DNA from: Flavobacteriaceae bacterium PS02336
GTDB taxonomy: Bacteria; Bacteroidota; Bacteroidia; Flavobacteriales; Flavobacteriaceae
NCBI GenBank assembly: GCA_029960065.1
Contig: JASCOF010000010.1
Coordinates: 62,001-126,000 of the forward strand
Direction of reading: 5' to 3'
DNA length: 64,000 nucleotides
The position numbers and the translations under genes are program-made. The notes under the pieces are model-generated. The model did not search any database. It was not told where the DNA came from and saw only the letters and a program-made list of their open reading frames with translations. Below are positions 8,300 through 16,411 of the stretch, one piece after another. The first letter of the stretch is position 1; every line of letters starts with the position of its first letter.

Positions 8300-9634
8300 A
8301 TGTCTAAACAATTCTCAACATTAGGACTTTCAGCGCCAATTCTAAAAGCTTTAGGCGAATTAAATATCGTTGAACCAACTGAAATTCAACAAAAAACAAT
8401 TCCGCTTTTACTATCTGAAAATCATGACATTGTAGGTTTAGCTAAAACGGGAACGGGAAAAACAGCCGCTTTCGGACTTCCTTTATTGCAGTTAATTAAA
8501 ACAGAATCAGCAACAGTACAAGCAGTTATTTTAGTTCCAACTAGAGAACTAGGCCAGCAGATTTTTAGAAATTTAGAAAGTTTTTCAAAATATATTCCAA
8601 ATATATCAATCGCCTCAATTTGCGGAGGAACTCCGATAAAACCGCAGATCGAAAGATTAAAAGAAGGCGCGCAGATTGTTGTGGCAACTCCGGGACGTTT
8701 AGTTGATTTAATTCAGCGTAAAGCAATCGATCTAAAAGAAACATCTTATTTGGTTTTAGATGAAGCCGATGAAATGGTGGCCATTCTTAAAGAGAGTTTA
8801 GACGAAATTGTTGCTGAACTTCCTAAAAAACATCGCACGTTATTATTTTCTGCAACACTTCCTGGAACGATAAAACAATTGGTTCAGAATTATTTGAATA
8901 AAAATGTTGTTCAAATTAGCGCTAACATGGAAACTGTTGGTAACGAAGGAATTGATCACGAATACATAGTAGTTGATCCGATTGAAAAATTGGATGTTTT
9001 AATGCATTTCTTAAATTCTAGAGACGGAGAACGTGGTATTATTTTCTGTAAAACAAAAGCCGCTGTAAATAAACTGGCTAAAAATCTAGCTATCAATAAG
9101 TTTTCTTCTGGTGCGCTTCACGGAAGTTTAACGCAGGGAATTCGTGATAGAATTATGGAACAGTTTCGTGAAGGCCATATCAATATTTTGGTGGCAACCG
9201 ATCTAGCAGCAAGAGGAATAGACGTAAAGGAAATTTCGTATGTCATCAATTATCATTTACCAGATACTTACGAAAATTATGTGCACCGAAGCGGAAGAAC
9301 GGCAAGGGCAGGAGCAAAAGGACTTTCTTTAACTGTTTTACAGCAGGAAGAAGTTTTTGAAATTGCTGATTTTGAAAGAGAATTGGGAATTAAATTCTCA
9401 GAGTTTCAAAAACCAACAACTGCAAGTTTAGAAGAAAATAATATGCTTTTATGGGCGAAACAAATCTTCAAAACAAAACCAAATCATGAACTTTCGGCAG
9501 ATCTAAAAACGAAAGTAAAAACGGTTTTTCATCATCTTACAAAAGACGAACTTATCGAGAAATTAATGGCGAGTTATATCCTACAGAACAAAATCGATAT
9601 AGTTGAAAAAACAGTTAAAAAATTCAAAAAGTAA
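8300..9634 (+). CDS. DEAD-box ATP-dependent RNA helicase
   Basis: A 444-residue RNA helicase with all canonical motifs: Q motif EPTEIQQKTIP, motif I AKTGTGKT, Ia PTRELGQQ, TPGR, motif II DEAD, motif III SAT, motif IVa, motif V ATDLAARGID and motif VI HRSGRTARAG. After the two RecA domains there is a short C-terminal extension of about 80 residues ending in a lysine-rich tail. It belongs to the RhlE/CsdA/DbpA type, which remodels rRNA or mRNA; the subfamily cannot be fixed from motifs alone. Confidence 0.92.
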   Translation: MSKQFSTLGLSAPILKALGELNIVEPTEIQQKTIPLLLSENHDIVGLAKTGTGKTAAFGLPLLQLIKTESATVQAVILVPTRELGQQIFRNLESFSKYIPNISIASICGGTPIKPQIERLKEGAQIVVATPGRLVDLIQRKAIDLKETSYLVLDEADEMVAILKESLDEIVAELPKKHRTLLFSATLPGTIKQLVQNYLNKNVVQISANMETVGNEGIDHEYIVVDPIEKLDVLMHFLNSRDGERGIIFCKTKAAVNKLAKNLAINKFSSGALHGSLTQGIRDRIMEQFREGHINILVATDLAARGIDVKEISYVINYHLPDTYENYVHRSGRTARAGAKGLSLTVLQQEEVFEIADFERELGIKFSEFQKPTTASLEENNMLLWAKQIFKTKPNHELSADLKTKVKTVFHHLTKDELIEKLMASYILQNKIDIVEKTVKKFKK

Positions 9635-9715
9635 ATAATATGACTTTTGTCATTGTATATTAAAGTTGTACATTTATGAGGAAATATTCTATAATCCTAC
9701 TTAATTACAACATAT

Positions 9716-10981
9716 ATGAAAATAGTCATTATTGGAGGTGGATTTGCGGGAATCAATCTTGCGAAAGAGCTCGTAAATCAGCCTCAAATACAAGTAACCC
9801 TTGTAGACAAGAATAATTATAACTTTTTCCCACCACTTATATATCAAGTTGCTACGGCATTTTTAGAGCCTTCGAGCATTAGTTATCCTTTTAGAAAATT
9901 TTTCGCAGGTAAAAAAAATCTGCAGTTTCGTTTAGGCGAATTATTATCTGTTTCTCCTGCCGAAAAGAAAATCACTTTAAGCAACGGAGATTTAGAATAC
10001 GATTACCTTGTTTTTGCGACTGGAGCAGAAACGAGTTATTTTGGTATGGAAAACGTAATGAAAAACGCCATTCCGATGAAAACCTTAAATGATGCCATCG
10101 TAATGCGTAATACACTGCTTAAAAACCTTGAAAAGGCTGCAATCTGTAAAGACATGCGCAAAAGACGTAAATTACTGACAATTGTAGTAGCAGGAGGGGG
10201 GCCGACAGGAGTGGAGGTTTCTGGTATGTTTGCTGAAATGCGTAAAAATATCCTTTTAAAAGAATACCCAGAATTAGATACTTCGGTAAGCAACGTTTAT
10301 TTAGTTGATGGCGGAGATGCGCTTTTAGCTCCAATGAGCAAAGATTCACAAAAAGATACACTTGAAGCGTTAACGAAATTGGGAGTTGTTGTAAAACTAA
10401 ATACAAAAGTAGTCGATTATGTCAATGATACCGTTGTATTTGAAAATGGAGATACCATATTGACCAAAAACTTAATCTGGGCTGCTGGAGTTTCTGCTAA
10501 AATTTTTGAGGGAATTCCAAAAGAAAGCTACGGACGCGGGCGACGCATGGCAACAGATGAATTCAATAAAGTTAACGGCGTTGATCATATTTATGCTATT
10601 GGAGATACCGCAATTGCATCTGGTGATAAAAACTTTCCAGACGGTCATCCGCAAGTTGCACAGGTAGCCATTCAGCAGGGATTAAATCTGGCTAAAAACT
10701 TTAAAGCAATTGTTACCAATAAACCACTTAAACCATTCGCATACAAAGACAAAGGTTCTATGGCAATTATTGGAAAAGCAAAAGCTGTTGTAGATTTACC
10801 AAGTCCAAAATGGCATTTTAAAGGATTCTTCGCTTGGATCATCTGGTTGTTTATCCACTTGATTTCTTTGATTACATATAGAAACAGATTAAATACTTTC
10901 TGGAATTGGATGGTAGCATATTTCGCAAAAGATCAATCGCTTAGAATGATCATTAGACCAGATAAGAAAACTCAGAATTAA
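9716..10981 (+). CDS. Type II NADH dehydrogenase (NDH-2)
   Basis: A 421-residue flavoprotein that oxidises NADH and reduces quinone without pumping protons. FAD-binding Rossmann motif IGGGFAGINLAKEL is at residues 5-18; a second dinucleotide motif VAGGGPTGVEVSGMFAEM binds NADH; YAIGDTA is the second FAD contact; QVAIQQG precedes the quinone-site region. The C-terminal hydrophobic segment FFAWIIWLFIHLISLITY attaches it to the inner face of the cytoplasmic membrane, as usual for NDH-2. It stands alone 81 bp after the RNA helicase. Confidence 0.92.
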   Translation: MKIVIIGGGFAGINLAKELVNQPQIQVTLVDKNNYNFFPPLIYQVATAFLEPSSISYPFRKFFAGKKNLQFRLGELLSVSPAEKKITLSNGDLEYDYLVFATGAETSYFGMENVMKNAIPMKTLNDAIVMRNTLLKNLEKAAICKDMRKRRKLLTIVVAGGGPTGVEVSGMFAEMRKNILLKEYPELDTSVSNVYLVDGGDALLAPMSKDSQKDTLEALTKLGVVVKLNTKVVDYVNDTVVFENGDTILTKNLIWAAGVSAKIFEGIPKESYGRGRRMATDEFNKVNGVDHIYAIGDTAIASGDKNFPDGHPQVAQVAIQQGLNLAKNFKAIVTNKPLKPFAYKDKGSMAIIGKAKAVVDLPSPKWHFKGFFAWIIWLFIHLISLITYRNRLNTFWNWMVAYFAKDQSLRMIIRPDKKTQN

Positions 10982-11035
10982 TGATTTTGAAATTCCAATT
11001 TTGAAATTCCAAATTCCAAAGAATTGTGATAAAAA

Positions 11036-11068
11036 TAAAAGCCGAAATCATTAGATTTCGGCTTTTTA
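11036..11068. terminator. Bidirectional intrinsic terminator
   Basis: AAAAGCCGAAATC pairs with GATTTCGGCTTTTT across a 4-nt loop, between the convergent ndh and bcr genes. It is nested inside a weaker palindrome of TTTGGAATTT units (about 10985-11135). Confidence 0.9.
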
Positions 11069-11136
11069 CTTTTATAAATGAAGTAGATTTTAGCAATTTT
11101 GGAATTTGGAATTTTCATTATTGGAATTTTAAACTT

Positions 11137-12366
11137 CTAATGACCAATCATGATATCATCACTATCTGAAAGCGTTACTTTATTTTTTATAAAACGTTTC
11201 CCAATATTCAGAATAATAAAGGCTGTAATCGTTGTTGTAGTCATAATGGCAACCATTGGCGCTACAGAGTCTTTTACAAAAACTCCAATTGCAAATGAAG
11301 CCAAAGCTCCTAAACCTAATTGAATTGCGCCCATTAAGGCAGAAGCACTTCCTGTATTTTTAGCAAAAGGAGCTAGTGTTAAACCGGCTGTATTTGGATT
11401 TGAGATTCCCAAACAAGCTAAAAACAAGAACAACATTCCGATTGTTTCATATAAACCCAAAAGATCATTTAAAGCCAAAATCAAAAAGATAATACTGATA
11501 ACAGATTGTGAAATTAAAGCTCCAAAAATCATTTGTTCACTAGAAAATTTCTTCAATAACATAGAATTCAACTGACTAGAACCAATGAAACTAACCGACA
11601 TTAGAGCGAAAATCCATCCGTAAGTTTTAGCATCCACCTTGTAAATATCCATAAAAACAATAGGAGAAGCCGCTACATAAGAAAATAATCCCGAAAATGC
11701 GATTGCACCGGTTAAAGCGTAGGTATAAAACTGTGGTTCTTTTAATACCGAAATAAAATTGGTAATAATTGGTTTTGGTTTTAGAGAAATTGAAGTATCC
11801 GGCTTATAAGTATTAGGAAGTCCGATTTGTGAAGCGGCTAAAATTACAATTCCCATACACATTAAAATAAAGAAAACCGCGTGCCAGCCTAAATCTTCCG
11901 TCACATAACCGCCAATTGTTGGCGCAAGCATCGGCGAAAGCCCAACAACAAGCATTAAAAGTGAAAAAACTTTTGGTATATCTTTTACAGGAAATAAATC
12001 ACGAACCATAGCTACTGAAGCAACAGTTGCGGCACAGCTTCCAACAGCCTGAACAAATCGTAATGCTATAAACGAATCAATATCAGCCACATAAATACAT
12101 CCTAAAGAAGCTAAAATGTAAACCAGCAGACCAATAAATAAAGGTTTTTTACGTCCGAAACGATCTAATAAAGGTCCGTAAAGCAATTGTCCAGCAGAAA
12201 TTCCGATGAAATAACTGGACAAACTCATAGAAACTTTTGCTACAGTTGTGTTTAAATCTTTTGCAATTCCAGAGAAACCAGGCAGATACATATCAATTGA
12301 AAAAGGACCAAGGGCGGTTAAAGAACCTAAGATCAGGATAAGCTGAATATATTTTTTTGTTGTCAT
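11137..12366 (-). CDS. Bcr/CflA-family multidrug efflux MFS transporter
   Basis: A 409-residue inner-membrane protein with 12 predicted helices, of the drug:H+ antiporter family 1. Family motifs include the N-terminal LGSLTALGPFSIDMYLPG, the cytoplasmic loop motif GPLLDRFGRKKPLFIG between helices 2 and 3, and the antiporter segment RFVQAVGSCAATVASVAMVRD. Bcr/CflA pumps export antibiotics such as bicyclomycin, chloramphenicol or sulfonamides; the substrate here is unknown. Promoter and operator-like sequences lie just upstream at 12396-12445. Confidence 0.9.
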   Translation of the reverse strand: MTTKKYIQLILILGSLTALGPFSIDMYLPGFSGIAKDLNTTVAKVSMSLSSYFIGISAGQLLYGPLLDRFGRKKPLFIGLLVYILASLGCIYVADIDSFIALRFVQAVGSCAATVASVAMVRDLFPVKDIPKVFSLLMLVVGLSPMLAPTIGGYVTEDLGWHAVFFILMCMGIVILAASQIGLPNTYKPDTSISLKPKPIITNFISVLKEPQFYTYALTGAIAFSGLFSYVAASPIVFMDIYKVDAKTYGWIFALMSVSFIGSSQLNSMLLKKFSSEQMIFGALISQSVISIIFLILALNDLLGLYETIGMLFLFLACLGISNPNTAGLTLAPFAKNTGSASALMGAIQLGLGALASFAIGVFVKDSVAPMVAIMTTTTITAFIILNIGKRFIKNKVTLSDSDDIMIGH

Positions 12367-12395
12367 TTTCTTAAAAAAGGGCTTTTAATTTTTTG

Positions 12396-12445
12396 CAAAG
12401 GTAAAGATTTCATACCTTGTTATAGAACTTCACGGAGTTTATAAC
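12396..12445 (-). promoter_or_regulatory. Putative promoter and operator of the efflux gene
   Basis: On the minus strand a perfect -7 box TACCTTTG (12396-12403) lies about 30 bp before the bcr start. Directly upstream is an inverted repeat, GTTATAGAACT and AGTTTATAAC around a 6-nt centre (12419-12445), covering where the -33 region would be. A regulator binding there could control the pump. No regulator gene is adjacent. Confidence 0.45.
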
Positions 12446-12511
12446 AATAAATTAAAGTCATTGCCAGCATTATTTGGTTTAACTCTTTATTAATCTTTAA
12501 ATTAAAAATTT

Positions 12512-12928
12512 ATGAAAAAGTACCTTTTATTAGTCACAGTATTATTTACATCATTAACATTTGCTCAAACCATTACTTCTAAACAGGAAGATGCGAGTAC
12601 AGCACAATACGAACTCTTAAAAAAAGTAAATCAGTATTATCCTGATATTACTTTGAGTAAAGCTGTTACTAATTTTTATGCCGACGGAAATATTATCGAT
12701 TCACAGCAAGACTTTGATTTGAGAGGAACAAAATTCTCGAGTTATAAATTAGGAATTGAACCAGATAACAAAAAAGTTAAATTTGATTATGTTTCTACAG
12801 AAGCTGGCCACGTTTACGGCGACGTTACAATTTTTAACGGAAATGCATTGAGAACTACTTTTAATGAAAAGACAAATCAAATTGATGTTTCTTTAAATGG
12901 AAAATCAGTTTATTTGAAAAAATTATAA
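12512..12928 (+). CDS. Secreted hypothetical protein
   Basis: A 138-residue protein with a cleavable signal peptide (MKKYLLLVTVLFTSLTFAQ, cleavage after about residue 18). The mature part is a small acidic-to-neutral domain with no cysteines and no recognised motif. I do not recognise the family. It is a monocistronic gene between the divergent efflux gene and a strong terminator. Confidence 0.7.
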   Translation: MKKYLLLVTVLFTSLTFAQTITSKQEDASTAQYELLKKVNQYYPDITLSKAVTNFYADGNIIDSQQDFDLRGTKFSSYKLGIEPDNKKVKFDYVSTEAGHVYGDVTIFNGNALRTTFNEKTNQIDVSLNGKSVYLKKL

Positions 12929-12942
12929 TTTTAATCAATCTT

Positions 12943-12974
12943 AAAAAAGCATCGCAATATTGTGATGCTTTTTT
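12943..12974. terminator. Intrinsic terminator
   Basis: AAAAAAGCATC pairs with GATGCTTTTTT (12943-12953 with 12964-12974), with an additional inner CAATATTG self-pairing. It directly follows the 12512 gene. Confidence 0.88.
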
Positions 12975-13014
12975 GGTTTATATTTGATCCAGATTTTCAA
13001 TAAAACCGTTTACA

Positions 13015-13398
13015 ATGAAAAAATTTCTTTTTATAGCATTTTTGATCTCATTACAATCATTTTCACAGCAAAATAGATTTTCAGGAACTTGGAGCAATGA
13101 GAAATGTAAAGACTGCAAAAAAGAATATATTTTTACAATTACAATTGCGCAATCCAATTATGCAATTGTTGGAACTGCAGAAGTTACCAGCGAGCATAAA
13201 GAATTAAATTCCGGAATTTTAGATGTTTCCGGTTATGTTTATCCGCTTGGCGACAGAGCGCAGATAAAATTAAAAGATAAAGATGGATTATCTTCAAGCG
13301 CCGTATTAATTACAAACGAAGGCGTTTTGCAATTTACAAAACGAGGCGGAGGAGATTTAGTTCCTAAAGAGGTTATTTTAAAGAAATTATACGAGTAA
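13015..13398 (+). CDS. Secreted hypothetical protein, beta-rich
   Basis: A 127-residue protein with a signal peptide (MKKFLFIAFLISLQSFSQQ). The mature start FSGTWSNEKCKDCKKEYIFTITI looks like the first strand of a small lipocalin- or META-like beta-barrel, with a CKDC pair that could form a disulfide or bind metal. No family is assigned. It is a single gene with no partner. Confidence 0.65.
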   Translation: MKKFLFIAFLISLQSFSQQNRFSGTWSNEKCKDCKKEYIFTITIAQSNYAIVGTAEVTSEHKELNSGILDVSGYVYPLGDRAQIKLKDKDGLSSSAVLITNEGVLQFTKRGGGDLVPKEVILKKLYE

Positions 13399-13485
13399 TA
13401 CTTTTACTTGATCAATTTTTCCAACTTCGCAATCATTTCTAAATCATTTATATAATTTTATGCAAATATATATTTAGAAAATCAT

Positions 13486-13878
13486 ATGGAAATACTTATA
13501 GGAATTGCAGGTTTACTAATAGCTTGGCTTACTTATCATAAAACATTTAATACAGCACCAAATGTTTCGGAAGACAAAAATAATTTTTTAGGTTATTTTA
13601 AAGCAACACAAAAACTACATTTAGAAGTTCAAACAATAATTCAAAAATATATTGATGAGAAAGATGGTGCTAGCCATTTTTTATATCCAAATATAACATT
13701 TAAACAATATTTAGATCAAGCAAAAATTGAATTTGAAAAAGGATTATCTGACAAACTTTATAAAGATTTTGAAAGCAACAATACTTTTACAAAAAGTAAT
13801 TATGAAACTTTTTTAAAATCTCTCGAAGTTCAGAATAATGCATTAACTCAATTTAAAAACCAATTATTATTTCTATAA
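13486..13878 (+). CDS. Hypothetical protein with N-terminal membrane anchor
   Basis: A 130-residue protein with one hydrophobic N-terminal segment (MEILIGIAGLLIAWLTY) and a soluble, lysine-rich, probably helical remainder of about 110 residues that would face the cytoplasm. No recognised domain. It is the last chromosomal gene before the left dif-like junction, 77 bp from attL. Confidence 0.6.
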   Translation: MEILIGIAGLLIAWLTYHKTFNTAPNVSEDKNNFLGYFKATQKLHLEVQTIIQKYIDEKDGASHFLYPNITFKQYLDQAKIEFEKGLSDKLYKDFESNNTFTKSNYETFLKSLEVQNNALTQFKNQLLFL

Positions 13879-13955
13879 TTTTTTAGGTATTAGATAAATA
13901 AAGATAAAAAAGGCTTTAAATATCAACAAGTAAGTGAATTTAAACAATAATCAAT

Positions 13956-13983
13956 TTGACCTATAATTTATAGTATGATTTGC
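13956..13983 (+). other. dif: Left dif-like junction (attL)
   Basis: 28-bp Xer-type site: XerC-side arm TTGACCTATAA, 6-bp spacer TTTATA, XerD-side arm GTATGATTTGC. The first half and spacer match attR (9 of 11, then 6 of 6). The right arm departs from dif consensus, as expected if it came from the phage. Confidence 0.72.
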
Positions 13984-13985
13984 AG

Positions 13986-14075
13986 TATGTCCAAGAAGAT
14001 GTTAACAACTTTATTAACAGCTTTTTTTGCCCCCCTTTTGAAGAAATCTAAAGGTATAGAAAAAATTTGGACATA
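13986..14075. repeat. Inverted repeat in the non-coding end of the prophage
   Basis: Perfect 9-bp arms TATGTCCAA (13986-13994) and TTGGACATA (14067-14075) bracket 72 bp that also contain GTTAACAACTTTATTAAC and a C6 run. On the circular phage this stretch would lie next to attP. It could be an origin or packaging signal; this is speculation. Confidence 0.5.
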
Positions 14076-14102
14076 AAAAAACCCCGTTTTATTGGGGTTT
14101 AT
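14075..14102 (-). terminator. Intrinsic terminator at the prophage end
   Basis: On the minus strand AAACCCC pairs with GGGGTTT (loop AATAAAAC) and is followed by a T run. It lies immediately after the stop of the 14106-14531 gene. Confidence 0.88.
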
Positions 14103-14105
14103 TTA

Positions 14106-14531
14106 TTAGATTTTCATATCATTCTGAGCGTTGGTGTAGACATTCAAATATTCAGTAAGGGCATTTGAATAAGCGATAAGAATATCTTTATCCCAAATTT
14201 TCAATTTATCTATGTAAAGAGAATGTAAATCAGAATTATTTATAGGAATGCATAAATAGTAAAAATTACCCCAAAATTTCGAGTAAGCAGTAACCATTAT
14301 AGCACACACTTTATTAGTATCAGTCCTAACAAACTGATTAAAAGTAAATTTATAATTAGCTTCATTATGAGTAGAAACCTCTCTAAAGCCATAACCTTTT
14401 TTTAAATCCAAACCAGAATCTACAGCAATTTTATAACCCTTGGTTAAATAATTATATTCATCGATTGTAGTAGAAACCTGAGAATAAGAAAAAGTAGTTA
14501 AAAATAAAAGTAAAAATGTAATTTTTTTCAT
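14106..14531 (-). CDS. Secreted prophage cargo protein of unknown function
   Basis: A 141-residue protein with a clear signal peptide (MKKITFLLLFLTTFSYSQ, cleavage about residue 18). The mature domain contains no recognisable motif. It lies downstream of the strong terminator that ends the structural genes, has its own perfect -7 box at 14570-14577, and ends at its own terminator. That layout is typical of a moron, a gene expressed from the prophage for the host. Its role (for example surface change or exclusion of other phages) is inference only. Confidence 0.72.
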   Translation of the reverse strand: MKKITFLLLFLTTFSYSQVSTTIDEYNYLTKGYKIAVDSGLDLKKGYGFREVSTHNEANYKFTFNQFVRTDTNKVCAIMVTAYSKFWGNFYYLCIPINNSDLHSLYIDKLKIWDKDILIAYSNALTEYLNVYTNAQNDMKI

Positions 14532-14569
14532 GTGATTTATTTGTGAGTTTATAATTACTAAATATTTTT

Positions 14570-14577
14570 CAAATATA
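14570..14577 (-). promoter_or_regulatory. Putative -7 box for the cargo gene
   Basis: On the minus strand TATATTTG matches TAnnTTTG exactly and would start transcription about 32 nt before the ATG at 14531. Confidence 0.6.
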
Positions 14578-14637
14578 ATGCCAATAATTTAAATTTCACT
14601 TTGTCAATTGCTATAAAAGAATAAATAATTATACCTT

Positions 14638-14675
14638 AAAAAAATAAGCCTTTGTAAATTAATACAAAGGCTTAT
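14638..14675 (-). terminator. Strong terminator of the prophage structural operon
   Basis: Perfect 13-bp stem ATAAGCCTTTGTA/TACAAAGGCTTAT (14644-14656 with 14663-14675, 6-nt loop) followed on the minus strand by a T run. The stop codon of the 14659 gene lies in the loop region, so the last codons are part of the terminator. Confidence 0.92.
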
Positions 14676-14883
14676 CTATTATATACTCATTAAAGTATTG
14701 TCTTGAAATATACTTACCAGTTTTACGGTTGTAAATATTAATATAATGGTAATCGAATTTGATACTCTTGCACCAATTATGCAAATAAAATATTGACTTA
14801 CAAAACTCAACTTTTATCGGTCTAATAGATTTATCCTTATTGAAGATTGTACAACTATAAGGAGTAGGAGTAGTATTAGCCAT
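14659..14883 (-). CDS. Small prophage protein, last gene of the structural operon
   Basis: A 74-residue soluble protein rich in Tyr, Lys, Ile and Asn with three cysteines. No signal peptide, membrane segment or motif is visible. Its ATG overlaps the end of the 14876 gene by 8 bp, so translation is probably coupled, and its stop lies inside the operon terminator. It could be a minor virion or assembly protein; that is inferred from position only. Confidence 0.65.
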   Translation of the reverse strand: MANTTPTPYSCTIFNKDKSIRPIKVEFCKSIFYLHNWCKSIKFDYHYINIYNRKTGKYISRQYFNEYIIDKPLY

Positions 14884-15727
14884 AAACGTTGCTGATTTGA
14901 ATCTCTACATCATGAAGAAGATTTTTAATTTTAAAACCTCCATTTACACAAACGAAAGTTGAAATATCAAACTCCGCTTTTTTAATTAAACTTGTGCCTT
15001 GTTCCACATAATTAGCTATAATCCAAAATTCATTAGTTCGAATATCTGTAAAAATGTAAATTCTCAATCCATAAGGATAGCCAGTTTTGTTTGTGGTCAT
15101 TTTTACATAAAAGTCACCAAATTGAATGATACTACCGTTATTTTGAACCGGAAAACTATTAACCAAATTATATCCATTTTGAAGATAATTAACCGTTTCC
15201 CCTTGATAATAAACTGTATCTAAATGAGTATGGTTTAAATAAGTATCATAACTATTTAAATAAAATTTATTATCCCCCTGAATAGTTCCAATATTAAGCA
15301 TTGAATACACTCTAGTATCAAATTGATAACCTGAACCCTGAGAAAATCTACCATCTAATCTAAACTGGGGTAATTTATATTCTTTTAGATATCTTAACGG
15401 CTTTTTTTGAAAATCACTAAAATTTGAAATCTCTACGCTAGCAGAATCACCACCAAAAGGAATTTTAAAATAAATTTCTGTAAAAGCGGTAGCAAAATAA
15501 TTTTCTGGAATCACATTTAAATCTACATTGCCTAAATCATTAATAACTGAAAGCATAGGCAAACTATCGTAGTTCAAAAAATCCACACCTTGAATACGTT
15601 TATTATCTATAAATACAGATAAAATGAAAAAAGGTGTTTGAATACCATTTATATAAAAACCTTCTGATGAATTAATCTCTTTTACTTTTACTGCGTAAGT
15701 ATCATCTATATATTGAATAAAATTCAT
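14876..15727 (-). CDS. Beta-rich prophage protein, candidate spike or minor capsid protein
   Basis: A 283-residue protein with no signal peptide or membrane segment. Alternating hydrophobic and polar residues, many Tyr/Asn/Gly and few charged helices point to an all-beta fold, with segments such as YGLRIYIFTDI and EFWIIANYVEQG. It is the largest late gene after the initiator and lies between a membrane protein and the operon end, where small icosahedral phages often keep receptor-binding or vertex proteins. An alternative is that it is the major capsid protein (283 residues is a fair size for a double-jelly-roll protein) and the 18259 gene is something else. Confidence 0.65.
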   Translation of the reverse strand: MNFIQYIDDTYAVKVKEINSSEGFYINGIQTPFFILSVFIDNKRIQGVDFLNYDSLPMLSVINDLGNVDLNVIPENYFATAFTEIYFKIPFGGDSASVEISNFSDFQKKPLRYLKEYKLPQFRLDGRFSQGSGYQFDTRVYSMLNIGTIQGDNKFYLNSYDTYLNHTHLDTVYYQGETVNYLQNGYNLVNSFPVQNNGSIIQFGDFYVKMTTNKTGYPYGLRIYIFTDIRTNEFWIIANYVEQGTSLIKKAEFDISTFVCVNGGFKIKNLLHDVEIQISNVYG

Positions 15728-15732
15728 AATAA

Positions 15733-16254
15733 TTAATTAAATAACGGAACTTTTTTCAAGTCCGAAGTTGATAAATATTTTTTCAAATCAGCTTTTAAAT
15801 CACGTCTTGTAATTACATAATAAAGGTTTACTACTTTAGGAACAGTAGAGCCATATTTGACCTTTTTCAATTCGAGAACTACTTTTTCTTCATCCTCAGT
15901 ATTTGAAGCTGGCTCAAAAATCCAAGTATACCACGGAGAATCTTTAGTATGTTTATCAGTCCCCAACCAAAAAGCGACATTATCAGCAAGCTTATGTAGA
16001 GTTACATCAGTAGTAATTTTATTCATTTCTACTAACTTAGTCATTGGATTTGCAACAGCTATTTTCAAATCTTTCTCTTTATTTTCCAATTCTTTTTCCT
16101 CAGCATCTTGTTTGAACTTTTCATACCATTTTTTTAATAATGGATAAACTACAATTATACCTGCACACAAAAGCCAGTATTTTTGCAAAAAATCAAAGAA
16201 CCAAACAGTATTTGCTTGGCTCTTTATTCTATTAACTATCTCTCTTTGAGCCAT
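15733..16254 (-). CDS. Prophage single-pass membrane protein with coiled coil
   Basis: A 173-residue protein: N-terminal polar helix, one transmembrane helix (about residues 26-43, YWLLCAGIIVVYPLLKKW), then a charged coiled-coil stretch rich in Lys and Glu (about 44-70) and a small C-terminal domain. It lies 5 bp before the beta-rich gene and 2 bp after the 35-residue membrane protein gene. It is probably a virion membrane or assembly protein. Confidence 0.7.
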   Translation of the reverse strand: MAQREIVNRIKSQANTVWFFDFLQKYWLLCAGIIVVYPLLKKWYEKFKQDAEEKELENKEKDLKIAVANPMTKLVEMNKITTDVTLHKLADNVAFWLGTDKHTKDSPWYTWIFEPASNTEDEEKVVLELKKVKYGSTVPKVVNLYYVITRRDLKADLKKYLSTSDLKKVPLFN

Positions 16255-16256
16255 AA

Positions 16257-16364
16257 TTATTTTTTCTTAAATAATTTATAAGCTAAAAGTCCTGCTAAAG
16301 CAACTAATACAACATTTGCAATAGTTTTATTGTTTGCGTAAAAAAGTTTGATTTTATCTAACAT
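16257..16364 (-). CDS. 35-residue prophage membrane peptide
   Basis: ATG at 16364, stop at 16257-16259. It has a polar N-terminus (MLDKIKLFYANNKT), one transmembrane helix (IANVVLVALAGLLAYKLF) and a KKK tail. The reading frame fits exactly into the gap and ends 2 bp before the next ATG. Tiny single-pass proteins of this type are common in the internal membranes of PM2-like and FLiP-like phages. Confidence 0.62.
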   Translation of the reverse strand: MLDKIKLFYANNKTIANVVLVALAGLLAYKLFKKK

Positions 16365-16411
16365 CTTGTTTAAATTTTGAATTAATAATTTTTATCGTTT
16401 TGGGCGTTTGT

